Source: Chloroflexota bacterium (GTDB lineage: Bacteria; Chloroflexota; Anaerolineae; Aggregatilineales; Phototrophicaceae). From it: a stretch of 35,413 bases of DNA. Shown here in pieces: positions 7,321 to 15,216 of this stretch (position 1 is its first letter; each line of letters starts with the position of its first letter). The stretch spans positions 1 to 35,413 of the forward strand of contig JAPPFH010000029.1 in assembly GCA_028875185.1 (NCBI GenBank), written 5' to 3'. The notes under the pieces were generated by a model. That model ran no database searches, was not told where the DNA came from, and was given only the letters and a program-made list of their open reading frames with translations. A program made the translations under genes and the position numbers.

Positions 7321-8423
7321 ATCAGCTTCAACAGCTTGGCGGCCGCTTCCAGAAAGAAGTAATCGCCAAACATGGTGCTTTCGTCGACGCCCAAGCCCAG
7401 ACGTTCATGGTAAGCCGCTTGTTTCAGCAGCCCTTCCCAGTCGATATCGTCACAGGCGAGGAAGGCTGGCTCGGACAAGCTCTCCATGATGCGCGCCGCG
7501 TATTCGCGATAGCTGCGCGCGCGCAAGGGATCGCCGACGAGCGCCGCCAGGTCTTGCAAGCCGCTTGCGGTAATGGCGGCGGCCGATGCTTCAAATGGTC
7601 GAGGCGGATTCGGCTCGAGCCAATCGTTGGGGCAGATGCCGTGCGCCGGCGTATTCAGGATGTAATAATCGGCGCAATGGCAGGCGGTCTGCAAGAAGCG
7701 CGGATCCCGCGTAAACGAGTAGGCGGTGGCGAAGCCGTAAATTGCCCAGGACAAGCCGCGCGCCCAGGAAGTATCACCGCGCCAGCCCTGATGTGTGCTC
7801 TCGCGCAGGAAGGCGCCCGTTTCCAGATCGAAGATGCCTTCGTGTACGGCGCTGCCATCGCCGCGCACCAGATAGCGCCGGCTGGTCAAGCAATTCCGCA
7901 GCGCCCTATCGTAAAGATCGGCGTCTCCCGTTTCGCGCGCCGCGTAGAAGATGATGCCGACATTCATCATGATATCAATGAAGGCGCTCTCCGGCGCGAC
8001 GAAAGACGCCAGGTAGCCGCCTTTCTCCTGGAAGCGCTCCCCCATTGTCCGCCCCGCTTTGATGACAACATCGCGCTGGCGGGGGGCGCCGTCGAGGTCG
8101 TGCCAGCGCTTCCAACTGTGCCAAAAGAGGAAGCCAAGGTCATGCGTTTCACGGTCGTCTTTGCGTTCTTCTATCAACTCGCAGTAGCGCTCCGCTTTGC
8201 CCCGCCAGAATTCATCGCCCGAATACAGATAGAGCAGCCACAACTGCCCGGGCAAGAAGCCTTGGCACCAGTTGGTCCAGGACGCGCCGTCGTGCTTCCA
8301 CTTGCCAGCGCGCGTGTATTGCGGCAGGTAATCCGGATGCGCGGCAACGAGGCGGCGCAACTTGTCGGCGGCGGCGGTGAAAACCCGCTCGCATTTGTCG
8401 GCAATTGGCTGATCTACGCTCAC
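7317..8423 (-). CDS. Glycoside hydrolase family 88, unsaturated glucuronyl hydrolase
   Basis: Cytoplasmic enzyme of 368 residues that removes 4,5-unsaturated uronic acid residues left by polysaccharide lyases. The (alpha/alpha)6-barrel family pattern is clear. The two essential aspartates of the family fit Asp95 in HDLGF and Asp150 in FIDIMMN; WARGLSWAIYGFA and NDWLEPNPPRPFEASAAAI are also characteristic. There is no signal peptide. I chose the GTG at 8423 because AAGGGAGG (8428-8435) precedes it. The longer frame from ATG 8465 would start inside the predicted -10 box and run through an operator-like site. It heads a two-gene operon with LacI regulator 1. No lyase is in the window, so the substrate must be made elsewhere or imported. 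Confidence 0.9.
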   Translation of the reverse strand: MSVDQPIADKCERVFTAAADKLRRLVAAHPDYLPQYTRAGKWKHDGASWTNWCQGFLPGQLWLLYLYSGDEFWRGKAERYCELIEERKDDRETHDLGFLFWHSWKRWHDLDGAPRQRDVVIKAGRTMGERFQEKGGYLASFVAPESAFIDIMMNVGIIFYAARETGDADLYDRALRNCLTSRRYLVRGDGSAVHEGIFDLETGAFLRESTHQGWRGDTSWARGLSWAIYGFATAYSFTRDPRFLQTACHCADYYILNTPAHGICPNDWLEPNPPRPFEASAAAITASGLQDLAALVGDPLRARSYREYAARIMESLSEPAFLACDDIDWEGLLKQAAYHERLGLGVDESTMFGDYFFLEAAAKLLKLI

Positions 8424-8436
8424 AGCGCCTCCCTTG

Positions 8437-8448
8437 TAAATCGGTTCA
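8437..8448 (-). promoter_or_regulatory. LacI-type operator candidate (site 2, GH88-LacI operon)
   Basis: On the minus strand this reads TGAACCGATTTA, matching the AAACC|GATTT dyad in eight of its ten core positions. It lies just before the ribosome site of the GH88 gene, about 10 to 20 bases downstream of the predicted transcription start. Autoregulation by LacI regulator 1 through this site is the simplest reading. Confidence 0.45.
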
Positions 8449-8463
8449 CTGGCAGTCGGCGCC

Positions 8464-8493
8464 ATGTTAGCACAGATGGCGCCCTTTCGTCAT
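8464..8493 (-). promoter_or_regulatory. Probable promoter of the GH88-LacI operon
   Basis: Reading the minus strand, ATGACG (8493-8488, 4 of 6) is followed by an 18-base spacer and TGCTAACAT, an extended -10 whose core TAACAT lies at 8469-8464. The in-frame ATG at 8465 overlaps this box and so would not be transcribed as a start codon. The match is moderate. Confidence 0.35.
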
Positions 8494-8661
8494 CTGCGGC
8501 GGGGCGGTGCGCAGAGCCATCGCAGCAACCTACATTTGCCGCCGAGGACAGCGAGGAGAAAGAGAAGTGAGAAGATTCGCCTCAAAACTAAAACTCTCTA
8601 CCCTCTGCGTCCTCTAATAGAACGAAGCTACTGATATCCGTCTTCAATTATATCGAAAGGT

Positions 8662-8685
8662 GTAGGGGCGAGACTTGTCTCGCCC
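8662..8685. repeat. Dispersed palindromic repeat, copy 3
   Basis: GTAG edge plus a perfect 9-base stem, GGGCGAGAC (8666-8674) and GTCTCGCCC (8677-8685). The stem sequence is identical to copy 2, but the orientation of the GTAG edge is opposite. Confidence 0.8.
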
Positions 8686-8714
8686 GCCCGCCACGCCATA
8701 CGCCAGCGCGCAAA

Positions 8715-8743
8715 TTGGAAACTGGAAATGTATCGACTATACT
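8715..8743 (+). promoter_or_regulatory. Sigma-70-type promoter of the CoA-transferase gene
   Basis: TTGGAA (8715-8720, 4 of 6), a 17-base spacer, then TATACT (8738-8743, 5 of 6). Transcription would begin near 8750, about 30 bases before the chosen ATG. Confidence 0.5.
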
Positions 8744-8779
8744 TGGCGCAGAATTGCGGAGGCTTGCGAAAGGAAGTCG

Positions 8780-10378
8780 ATGATGGCGAGCAAGTTGATT
8801 TCGCTGGCGGCGGCCGCGAAGCTCATTCCCGACGGCGCGGTCGTCTCGGTAAGTTCTTCCAGCGGGGTCGCCTGCCCCGATGCGACGCTGCGAGCCATCG
8901 GCGATTGCTATCGCCAGACCGGCGCGCCGGGCGATTTGACCGCCATCCACCCGATCGCCGCTGGCGACATGTACGGCATTGATGGCGTCAATCACCTGGC
9001 GCAAACCGGCCTCTTGAAGCGGGTGATCGTCGGCTCGCTGCCCAGCGGGACGTCTTCTATGGAGTCGCCGCCGATCTGGCGCATGATCGTCAACGACGAA
9101 ATCGAGGCTTACAACCTGCCCAGCGGCGTGCTCTATCACATGCATCGCGAAGCAGCCGCCGGGCGCCCGGGCTTGCTCACGAAAGTCGGCTGGGACACAG
9201 TGGTCGATCCCATCCATCGCGGCGCCAAGATGAACGAACGCGACTGCGAAGACATTGTCAAAAGGGTCGAATTTGACGGCGAGCAATGGCTCTATTTCAA
9301 ATCGATACCTATAGACGTGGCGATCATCCGCGCCACCACCGCTGATGAGCGCGGCAACCTAAGCATGGAGCACGAAGGCGCGTACCTGGGCGCGGTTGAT
9401 CAGGCGCTGGCGGCGCATAACAACGGCGGCATCGTCATCGCCCAGGTCAAGCGCATGGCGCAAACGGGCGCGCTGCCGGCGCAGTCGATTCGTGTGCCCG
9501 GCACCTTGGTGGATTACATTGTGCTGGATCCGGATCAGTTGCAGGCGTCGCAGACGCTATACGACCCGGCGATCAGCGGCGAGGTCGCCTCGCCGATCAG
9601 CGAATTCGAGCCGGTGGAATGGGGCGTCGGCAAAGTCATCGCGCGGCGGGCGGCAATGACCTTGCGTCGAGGGGAGACGGTCAATCTCGGCTTCGGCATA
9701 TCGGCGCTGGTGCCCTATGTATTTCTGGAAGAGGGCTTGCACGGAGCGACCACCTGGGTGATCGAGCAGGGCGCAGTCGGCGGCTTGCCCTTGCGCGATT
9801 TCGCCTTCGGATGCGCCTTCAACCCCGAAGCGATTCTGCCGTCGCCCGATCAATTCACCTTCTTTCAAGGCGGCGGCTTCGACCGCTCGCTGCTGTCCTT
9901 CGTCGAGGTGAACGGGGCCGGCAGCGTCAACGTATCCCGCCTCAGCGCCATACCGCATATCACCTCGGGCATTGGCGGCTTCATCGATATCACCACCGGC
10001 GCGCGCAGCATCGTATTCAGCGGCAAATTCACCGCCGGCGGGCTGCAAGCCGAAATCGAGGACGGGCAGCTTAGAATCCGGCGCGAAGGCCGCTTCAAGA
10101 AGTTCGTGCCACAGATTGAAGCGCAGACCTTCAGCGGCGACATGGCGCTCAAGCGCGGCCAGACAGTCATGTACATCACCGAGCGCTGCGTGCTGGAGCT
10201 TGATGAGAAGGGCTTGATCGTCACCGAAATCGCGCCTGGCGCGCGGCTGCAAGAAGACGTGCTTGATCAAGCCGACATCGCTTTGCGCGTCAGCCCTGAT
10301 CTGCGGCAAATGCCGACGAAACTCTTCCAGCCGCAGCCGATGGGCTTGCGGCTGTCCCCCAAATCCCAAGCGCGCTGA
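8780..10378 (+). CDS. Family I CoA-transferase (acetate/propionate/3-oxoacid CoA-transferase type)
   Basis: A 532-residue single-chain family I CoA-transferase with both the alpha-like half (DGAVVSVSSSSGVACPD, GTSSMESPP) and the beta-like half fused, as in YdiF/propionate CoA-transferase. The catalytic glutamate that forms the gamma-glutamyl-CoA thioester fits Glu329 in WVIEQGAVGGLP. The enzyme moves CoA between short-chain acids in the cytoplasm; the exact acyl substrate cannot be told. I start it at ATG 8780 (a second ATG follows directly at 8783), with AAAGGA five bases upstream and a good promoter in front. It stands alone, between divergent GH88 and downstream gnd, and may handle acids formed from sugar catabolism. 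Confidence 0.88.
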   Translation: MMASKLISLAAAAKLIPDGAVVSVSSSSGVACPDATLRAIGDCYRQTGAPGDLTAIHPIAAGDMYGIDGVNHLAQTGLLKRVIVGSLPSGTSSMESPPIWRMIVNDEIEAYNLPSGVLYHMHREAAAGRPGLLTKVGWDTVVDPIHRGAKMNERDCEDIVKRVEFDGEQWLYFKSIPIDVAIIRATTADERGNLSMEHEGAYLGAVDQALAAHNNGGIVIAQVKRMAQTGALPAQSIRVPGTLVDYIVLDPDQLQASQTLYDPAISGEVASPISEFEPVEWGVGKVIARRAAMTLRRGETVNLGFGISALVPYVFLEEGLHGATTWVIEQGAVGGLPLRDFAFGCAFNPEAILPSPDQFTFFQGGGFDRSLLSFVEVNGAGSVNVSRLSAIPHITSGIGGFIDITTGARSIVFSGKFTAGGLQAEIEDGQLRIRREGRFKKFVPQIEAQTFSGDMALKRGQTVMYITERCVLELDEKGLIVTEIAPGARLQEDVLDQADIALRVSPDLRQMPTKLFQPQPMGLRLSPKSQAR

Positions 10379-10435
10379 ATGGCGGGACGAACCATTAGGT
10401 CGCGTGATTTAGCCCGCTAAGCCCGATTCTCCAAC

Positions 10436-10464
10436 CTGCCAATCAATCTCACTACTGATACAAT
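10436..10464 (+). promoter_or_regulatory. Probable promoter of gnd
   Basis: CTGCCA (10436-10441, 4 of 6), a 17-base spacer, then TACAAT (10459-10464, 5 of 6). The transcript would start near 10471 with a leader of about 55 bases. I see no operator-like dyad beside it. Confidence 0.4.
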
Positions 10465-10526
10465 GGTGCGCGCTGGCTTGTCGAGCCGGTCACACCAATG
10501 GGCGAAGGCGACGAAAGGAACGCGGA

Positions 10527-11981
10527 ATGGACAATCTGGCGGATATCGGCTTAATCGGCTTGGCGGTGATGGGCCAAAACCTCGCTCTGAATATCCACGA
10601 TCACGGCTTTCGCGTCGCCGTGTTCAACCGCACAACCTCGAAGATCACCCGCTTCCTGGAAAACGAAGCGGCGGAAAGCGATATCATTGGCGCTTATACG
10701 CCGGAAGAATTCGTGGCGAGCATCAAACGGCCGCGCAAGATCATCTTGATGATTCAGGCGGGCGCTGCGGTGGACAAGTCGATCGCGCAACTGGCGCCGC
10801 TGCTCGATGAGGGCGATATCATCATCGATGGCGGCAATTCCAATTTCAACGATTCGATCCGCCGCACTGCCGAAGTGGAAGCGATGGGGCTGCTATTCGT
10901 CGGCGCGGGCATCAGCGGCGGAGAAGAAGGCGCGCGCTACGGTCCCTCAATTATGCCCGGCGGCTCGGCAGCCGCTTGGGATTCGGTCAAGCCCATCATG
11001 CAGGCGGTGGCGGCCAAAGTCCCCGATGGCAGCCCTTGCTGCGATTGGGTGGGCGAAGGCGGCGCCGGGCATTTCGTCAAGATGGTGCATAACGGCATTG
11101 AATACGGCGATATGCAACTGATCTGCGAAGCCTATCACTTGATGTCGGCGGTGCTGGGCATGGACGAAGCCGAAATCAGCGGCGTCTTCCAGCGCTGGAA
11201 TACTGGGCTGTTGGAGTCATTCCTCATCGAAATCACCGGCGAGATCCTGGCTTATCAGGATGAAGACGGCGCGCCGCTGCTGCGGGTAATCCTCGATGTC
11301 GCCAGCCAGAAGGGCACGGGCAAATGGACGGCGATCACGGCGCTGGAGGAAGGCAGTCCCCTGACCCTGATCGGCGAGGCGGTCTTCGCGCGTTTTCTGT
11401 CGGCGATCAAGGAGCAGCGGGTCGCGGCGTCGAAGGTATTGCCCGGTCCGCAAGCTGCATTCAGCGGCGACAAGAGGCGCTTTATTGACGATCTGGAACA
11501 AGCCGTTTACGCCGCCAAGATCATCAGCTACACCCAAGGTTATATGCTGATGCAAGACGCGGCGCGCACGTACAACTGGAATCTGAATTATGGCGGCGTG
11601 GCGCTGATGTGGCGCGAGGGCTGCATCATCCGCTCGGCTTTCCTAAGCAAGATTCAAGAGGCTTACGCGGCGAATCCAGCGCTGGCGAATCTGCTGCTGG
11701 ACGACTATTTCAGCGAGGCTGTCATCGGCGCGCAATCGGCTTGGCGCGGCGCGGTGACGACCGGCATAAAGCACGGCATTCCGCTGCCAATCATGAGCGG
11801 GGCGCTGGCGTTTTACGATGGCTACCGCTCGGCGAATCTGCCGGCGAATCTATTGCAAGCCCAGCGCGATTACTTCGGCGCGCACACCTATGAGCGCGTC
11901 GATCGTCCGCGCGGGGAGTATTTCCACACCAATTGGACGGGCACGGGCGGGGATATCACGGCTGGGAGTTATGATGCCTGA
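10527..11981 (+). CDS. gnd: 6-phosphogluconate dehydrogenase, decarboxylating
   Basis: A 484-residue, full-length long-form enzyme. It oxidises and decarboxylates 6-phosphogluconate to ribulose 5-phosphate with NADP+ in the oxidative pentose phosphate pathway. The Rossmann motif is IGLIGLAVMGQNLA (7-20) followed by NRTTSK. Substrate-binding blocks are DGGNSNFNDS (101-110) and GISGGEEGARYGPSIMPGG (128-146). The catalytic segment KMVHNGIEYGDMQ contains Lys185, Asn189, Glu192 and Tyr193. The C-terminus ends in the usual TNWTGTGG region. AAAGGAACGCGGA lies directly upstream of the ATG. No zwf or pgl gene is adjacent. Identity is sure. Confidence 0.97.
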   Translation: MDNLADIGLIGLAVMGQNLALNIHDHGFRVAVFNRTTSKITRFLENEAAESDIIGAYTPEEFVASIKRPRKIILMIQAGAAVDKSIAQLAPLLDEGDIIIDGGNSNFNDSIRRTAEVEAMGLLFVGAGISGGEEGARYGPSIMPGGSAAAWDSVKPIMQAVAAKVPDGSPCCDWVGEGGAGHFVKMVHNGIEYGDMQLICEAYHLMSAVLGMDEAEISGVFQRWNTGLLESFLIEITGEILAYQDEDGAPLLRVILDVASQKGTGKWTAITALEEGSPLTLIGEAVFARFLSAIKEQRVAASKVLPGPQAAFSGDKRRFIDDLEQAVYAAKIISYTQGYMLMQDAARTYNWNLNYGGVALMWREGCIIRSAFLSKIQEAYAANPALANLLLDDYFSEAVIGAQSAWRGAVTTGIKHGIPLPIMSGALAFYDGYRSANLPANLLQAQRDYFGAHTYERVDRPRGEYFHTNWTGTGGDITAGSYDA

Positions 11982-12030
11982 GGCGCGTCGGCAAAGAGAG
12001 CGCGTATCAGCGACTGTTGTCTCTAGAGCT

Positions 12031-12696
12031 CTATTCTGCAGTACCGCTCACCAACATAGCATAGCCACTATTATTACTGATCTCCTCAATGCCGAAAACT
12101 TCCCATTGCGCGAAGGGGAAGCACATGGAGTTCAGTTCAAGCTCGAATCCCTGTAGGCGTTGGAAGTTCTCGATCAAAACCTCGGCGTGATCAAACGCAA
12201 CGTGATAAAAGGGTTCCTCCAAGAGCTGACGATTGATTCCGCCAGAATATAGATCGCTTATAGCCTCGCTCTCCCAGAAATCTCGACGATTATCGCGCAC
12301 CACATCCTTCAGCACATCCCGCCTTTCGCGCAACCAACGCTCTATGTCGAGATATCTGTCGAAATATTCGTCATCAACAGACTCATGAAAATATAGTGCG
12401 CGGCGCCGACCTATCCACTTCTGGATAAAACTTCTAGCACGTGTCTTGTGACCAGGCACACATTTCGACAACCAGTCGATAGCGGCTTCGTCTTCCCCGA
12501 CTTCCAATCGCAGTCGAACGCCTAAGGCACAAACCTTCATTGCAAGAACTTGATACTGCATTGCCAACTCGATGTTAGCTGGGTTAATCTCCGCACTAAG
12601 CAAGTTATCGAGATCTCTGATTAGCTGCCCGCGCGCGACTGCCAATTCATAGGTAATTTCAGCCACAGCTTCGTGCCTATATGCATCGCTGGTCAC
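12031..12696 (-). CDS. C-terminal part of a frameshifted gene of unknown function
   Basis: A 221-residue frame rich in charged helical sequence, with WLSKCVPGHKTRARSFIQKW and FHESVDDEYFDRYLDIERWL. The start codon here (GTG at 12696) is probably not the true start. The same frame stays open upstream and reads HQAHESEIGRIFDRVSEEF and then REVELLAVIEHAENSF from about 12813, clearly protein-like. It therefore joins the N-terminal piece at 12693-13109. I do not recognise a named family. Base composition is more AT-rich than in flanking genes, suggesting acquisition. It may still be translated as a separate chain. Confidence 0.5.
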   Translation of the reverse strand: MTSDAYRHEAVAEITYELAVARGQLIRDLDNLLSAEINPANIELAMQYQVLAMKVCALGVRLRLEVGEDEAAIDWLSKCVPGHKTRARSFIQKWIGRRRALYFHESVDDEYFDRYLDIERWLRERRDVLKDVVRDNRRDFWESEAISDLYSGGINRQLLEEPFYHVAFDHAEVLIENFQRLQGFELELNSMCFPFAQWEVFGIEEISNNSGYAMLVSGTAE

Positions 12697-13109
12697 GACA
12701 AAGCTATTCTCAGCGTGCTCAATAACTGCGAGTAGCTCGACCTCTCGATCCCTTTGGAATTCCTCAGATACACGATCGAAGATACGCCCGATCTCAGACT
12801 CATGCGCCTGATGCCAAGTATGTGTTCTGCGAGCGAATATCCAGCCATAGCGAGATGTATGATCGGTACAGCGCCCGCAACCAGCCTGACAATTGTCGCG
12901 GACCGTGCGCCTGAATGCGAGACTACTTGTTCAAGTACGCCCGCTACTGACTCGGCCGTCTGTCCGACTTTTCCACCTTCGCGCAGCCAGGCGACAATTT
13001 GCTTGTTATCGGTATGGCGAATCACACCTCCGACGCGCTCCATTGTTCCATGGCGAAGACCAGCCTCTATGAACTCGGGTACTTCTAAGTGAACAGTTAT
13101 GGCCGACAT
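12693..13109 (-). CDS. N-terminal part of a frameshifted gene of unknown function
   Basis: A 138-residue frame starting MSAITVHLEVPEFIEAGL, then GGVIRHTDNKQIVAWLREGG, and a hydrophobic stretch TIVRLVAGAVPIIHLAMAGY that may be a membrane segment. After about position 12813 the frame becomes unconvincing (RRMSLRSGVSSIVYLRNSKG), whereas the +2 frame reads well into the downstream piece. The layout (short conserved N-terminus, hydrophobic middle, long helical C-terminus) resembles uncharacterised accessory-genome proteins I have seen, but I cannot name the family. It has no functional link to its sugar-metabolism neighbours. Confidence 0.5.
   Translation of the reverse strand: MSAITVHLEVPEFIEAGLRHGTMERVGGVIRHTDNKQIVAWLREGGKVGQTAESVAGVLEQVVSHSGARSATIVRLVAGAVPIIHLAMAGYSLAEHILGIRRMSLRSGVSSIVYLRNSKGIERSSYSQLLSTLRIALS
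12805..12830 (-). other. Inferred frameshift point
   Basis: Between the two halves of the unknown gene, protein-like coding sequence switches from the first frame to the +2 frame near 12813 (minus-strand CTTGGCATCAG). Adding one base would give 1080 bases, exactly 359 codons plus the stop, from 13109 to 12031. Either a real mutation or a base missed in assembly explains it. Confidence 0.6.
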
Positions 13110-13159
13110 CTGATTTCTCCTAGAGATGTAATGTTAAAGCAGTGCCAAAAAACACAGAA

Positions 13160-14185
13160 CTAATCAAAACGCAGCATCGCCTTGATCACCCCCGTCGCCG
13201 GATCCACCCAGCGCGGAAACTCGCGCAGGATCCCCTCCGGCGTCGCCTCATGCGTAACCCAGGGCGCCAGGTTGATCTGTCCCGCGCGCAGGCAATCGAT
13301 GACCCAGGCGAAATCGGCGGGTGTAGCGTTGCGGCTGGCGAGCAGCGTCAGCTCATGCGAATGGAAATGCGGATCGCTGAACGTGATGTCGCCGGTGATA
13401 TGCCCGACCAGCGCGAGCGCCCCACCGTGCGCCACGTAGTCGAAGGCGGCATGCATCGATTTGGCGCTGCCGGTGCAATCGAAGACGAGCGTCGGCAATT
13501 CGCCGCCGAGCGCTTTCTCCACCTGCCCCATCGCATCACCGCGCGCGTCAATCAGCGTGTCGATGCCCAAGACGCCTTGGCAGAAGTCGAGCCGCTTCTC
13601 ATTGACCTCCATCACCATCACCTCAGCGCCGGCCAGCTTAGCGAATTGCGCCGTCGCTAAGCCGATGGGTCCAGCGCCGATCACGAGCGCATTCTCGCCG
13701 GGCGCTATTCGGGCGCGCTTCGCCGCGTGCGCGCCGATGCAGAGCATCTCCACCAGCGCCAGCTCTTCGACCGCGACGCCCTCCGCTTTGAGCAGCTTGT
13801 CGACCGGCACGCTGAATCGCTCGCGCATGCCGCCATCGATATGCACGCCCAGCACCTGCATCTGCGTGCAGCAATTGCTCTTGCCCCGGCGGCAGGCGAT
13901 GCAGGCGCCACAATTCAAATAGGGAATGACGCAACACAAATCGCCGACGGCGTAATCTAGCTGGGCATCTGTCGCGCCGATGTCGATGACCTCGACCGCC
14001 AGTTCGTGCCCCATGATGCGCGGGTAGCTGAAGAAATTCTGATTGCCGCCGTAGGCGTGCAGATCGGTGCCGCAGATGCCGACCCGCTTGACGCGCAAGA
14101 GCGCTTCGCCGGGCGCCGCCGCTTCCGGCGCGGCGACATCACGCAATTCCAGTTTGCCCGGGCGTTCCAGTACGATGGCTTTCAT
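13160..14185 (-). CDS. Zinc-dependent medium-chain alcohol/sugar-acid dehydrogenase
   Basis: A 341-residue MDR-family dehydrogenase. Catalytic zinc ligands fit Cys38 (GICGTD), His60 and Glu61 (GHELAVEV). The structural zinc loop is NCGACIACRRGKSNCC (91-106). The nucleotide fold is VIGAGPIGLATAQ. The start is the ATG at 14185, with GGAG upstream; the frame extends 52 codons further but crosses the end of the previous gene. It resembles L-galactonate/L-idonate-type dehydrogenases, and it follows a fuconolactonase-like gene by 20 bases and a GH29 fucosidase. Oxidation of an L-fucose- or L-galactose-derived acid or alcohol is therefore likely; the exact substrate is inference. Confidence 0.9.
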   Translation of the reverse strand: MKAIVLERPGKLELRDVAAPEAAAPGEALLRVKRVGICGTDLHAYGGNQNFFSYPRIMGHELAVEVIDIGATDAQLDYAVGDLCCVIPYLNCGACIACRRGKSNCCTQMQVLGVHIDGGMRERFSVPVDKLLKAEGVAVEELALVEMLCIGAHAAKRARIAPGENALVIGAGPIGLATAQFAKLAGAEVMVMEVNEKRLDFCQGVLGIDTLIDARGDAMGQVEKALGGELPTLVFDCTGSAKSMHAAFDYVAHGGALALVGHITGDITFSDPHFHSHELTLLASRNATPADFAWVIDCLRAGQINLAPWVTHEATPEGILREFPRWVDPATGVIKAMLRFD

Positions 14186-14205
14186 GCACAGCGCTCCAAT
14201 TAGAT

Positions 14206-15042
14206 TCAGGCAAGCCCGTAGAAGGCCGCCGCATTCCCGCCCATGACCGCCGCCTGTTCGTCGGCCGAGAGCGCCGCGATGTAATTCTCGACGATGCCGA
14301 CCACCTCGCTGTAACTGCCGGACAAGGTGCAGACGGGCCAATCGCTGCCGAACATCAGCCGGTCAACGCCGAAGCAATCGAAGACGATATCGAGGTAGGG
14401 CTGGAAGTCCGCTTGCGTCCAAGCGCCCCAAGCGGCTTCCGTGACCATTCCTGATACCTTGCAGCAGACGTTTTCGAAGGCAGCCAACGCGCGGATGTCG
14501 TCTTCCCAGGCGCCGATTATGCCGTCCTTGATGAAGGGCTTAGCGATATGGTCGAGCACGAAGGGCTGCGCCGGAAACTGCTTGACCACCTCGATGGCAA
14601 TGGGAATATGTTTGGGATAGAGCAGCAAATCATAGCGCAGGTCGTAGCCTTTCAACGCCGCCAGCCCGCGCAGGAAGTTGCCGCCGAGCATATAGCGGTC
14701 GTCGGCTTCATCGTGCACGATATGGCGGATGCCGACCAGGCGCGGATGCGGGGCGAATCGTTCGAGCTGCGCTTCAACATCATCGGCGCGCATATCGACC
14801 CAGCCAACCACGCCGCGGATCAAGTCGTATTGATCGGCGAGATCGAGCAAGAATTCGGTCTCGCGCGAAACTTGCCGCGCTTGCACCGCGACCGTGCCAT
14901 CAATCCCGCGCGCCGCCATCAAGGGCTGTAAATCCGGCGGCATATAATCGACTTGCAACGGGCTGCGATCGCCCGCCATCCAGCCGTAATCTTCGGCGTT
15001 GTAAAGCCAGAAATGTTGATGCGAGTCTATCCGAGCGGTCAT
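14206..15042 (-). CDS. Amidohydrolase family protein, L-fucono/L-rhamnono-lactonase-like (COG3618 type)
   Basis: A 278-residue TIM-barrel metal hydrolase. The first metal site is His8-Gln-His10 in IDSHQHFWLYN. Later conserved blocks are GVVGWVDMRA, LVGIRHIVHDE, FVLDHIAKPFI, CKVSGMVTEA and LMFGSDWPVC, the pattern of the 2-pyrone/lactonase group that opens sugar lactones. The start is ATG 15042, with GGAG upstream; a frame extending to 15207 runs through repeat DNA and is not coding. It lies between a GH29 fucosidase and a zinc dehydrogenase on the same strand, which favours L-fuconolactone as substrate. It acts in the cytoplasm, since there is no signal peptide. Confidence 0.88.
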   Translation of the reverse strand: MTARIDSHQHFWLYNAEDYGWMAGDRSPLQVDYMPPDLQPLMAARGIDGTVAVQARQVSRETEFLLDLADQYDLIRGVVGWVDMRADDVEAQLERFAPHPRLVGIRHIVHDEADDRYMLGGNFLRGLAALKGYDLRYDLLLYPKHIPIAIEVVKQFPAQPFVLDHIAKPFIKDGIIGAWEDDIRALAAFENVCCKVSGMVTEAAWGAWTQADFQPYLDIVFDCFGVDRLMFGSDWPVCTLSGSYSEVVGIVENYIAALSADEQAAVMGGNAAAFYGLA

Positions 15043-15070
15043 GCGTTGCTCCAATTCATGCGTGAATAAC

Positions 15071-15080
15071 GTACCGATTT
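15071..15080 (-). promoter_or_regulatory. LacI-type operator candidate (site 3, weak)
   Basis: GTACCGATTT matches the AAACC|GATTT core in eight of ten positions and lies about 30 bases upstream of the lactonase-like ATG. I see no convincing promoter at the expected distance, so it could be chance or an internal control point. Confidence 0.25.
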
Positions 15081-15101
15081 TACCGCAAGCTAGGCGGAAG
15101 C

Positions 15102-15126
15102 GGGCGACCTGATAGGTCGCCCCTAC
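15102..15126. repeat. Dispersed palindromic repeat, copy 4, with a partial neighbour
   Basis: Perfect 9-base stem GGGCGACCT (15102-15110) and AGGTCGCCC (15114-15122), then CTAC. Its right half is the same as the truncated copy at 1-14. A shorter hairpin of the same type, GGCGACA/TGTCGCC, lies at 15150-15168. Just after it, CTTTGCGTCTCGGTGGTGAA (15179-15198) resembles another common intergenic repeat. Confidence 0.75.
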
Positions 15127-15216
15127 ACGACTTTGCGCGTCTGCGGACGGGCGACATACATTGTCGCCTCTGCAAATCCTTTGCGTCTCGGTGGTGAACA
15201 ATCGCAACTGGTACGC

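Larger units (their letters stand above)
8424..8779. other. Divergent intergenic region between GH88 and CoA-transferase
   Basis: This stretch holds the GH88 operon promoter and operator, a purine-rich segment (about 8540-8575, GCGAGGAGAAAGAGAAG) that looks like a degenerate dispersed intergenic repeat, one copy of the GTAGGGGCGA palindrome (8662-8685), and the CoA-transferase promoter (8715-8743). I see no further gene. The reading frame of the CoA-transferase extends back to 8675 but crosses both the palindrome and the promoter, so that extension is not coding. Confidence 0.6.

Noticed and set aside
7407-8570. Plus-strand open frame of 387 codons
   Set aside because: It is antisense to the GH88 gene, which has clear catalytic motifs; the translation matches no recognisable protein.
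14186-14341. N-terminal extension of the zinc dehydrogenase
   Set aside because: It runs into the 3' end of the lactonase-like gene; the ATG at 14185 has a ribosome site and begins at the usual family start, MKAIVLERPG.
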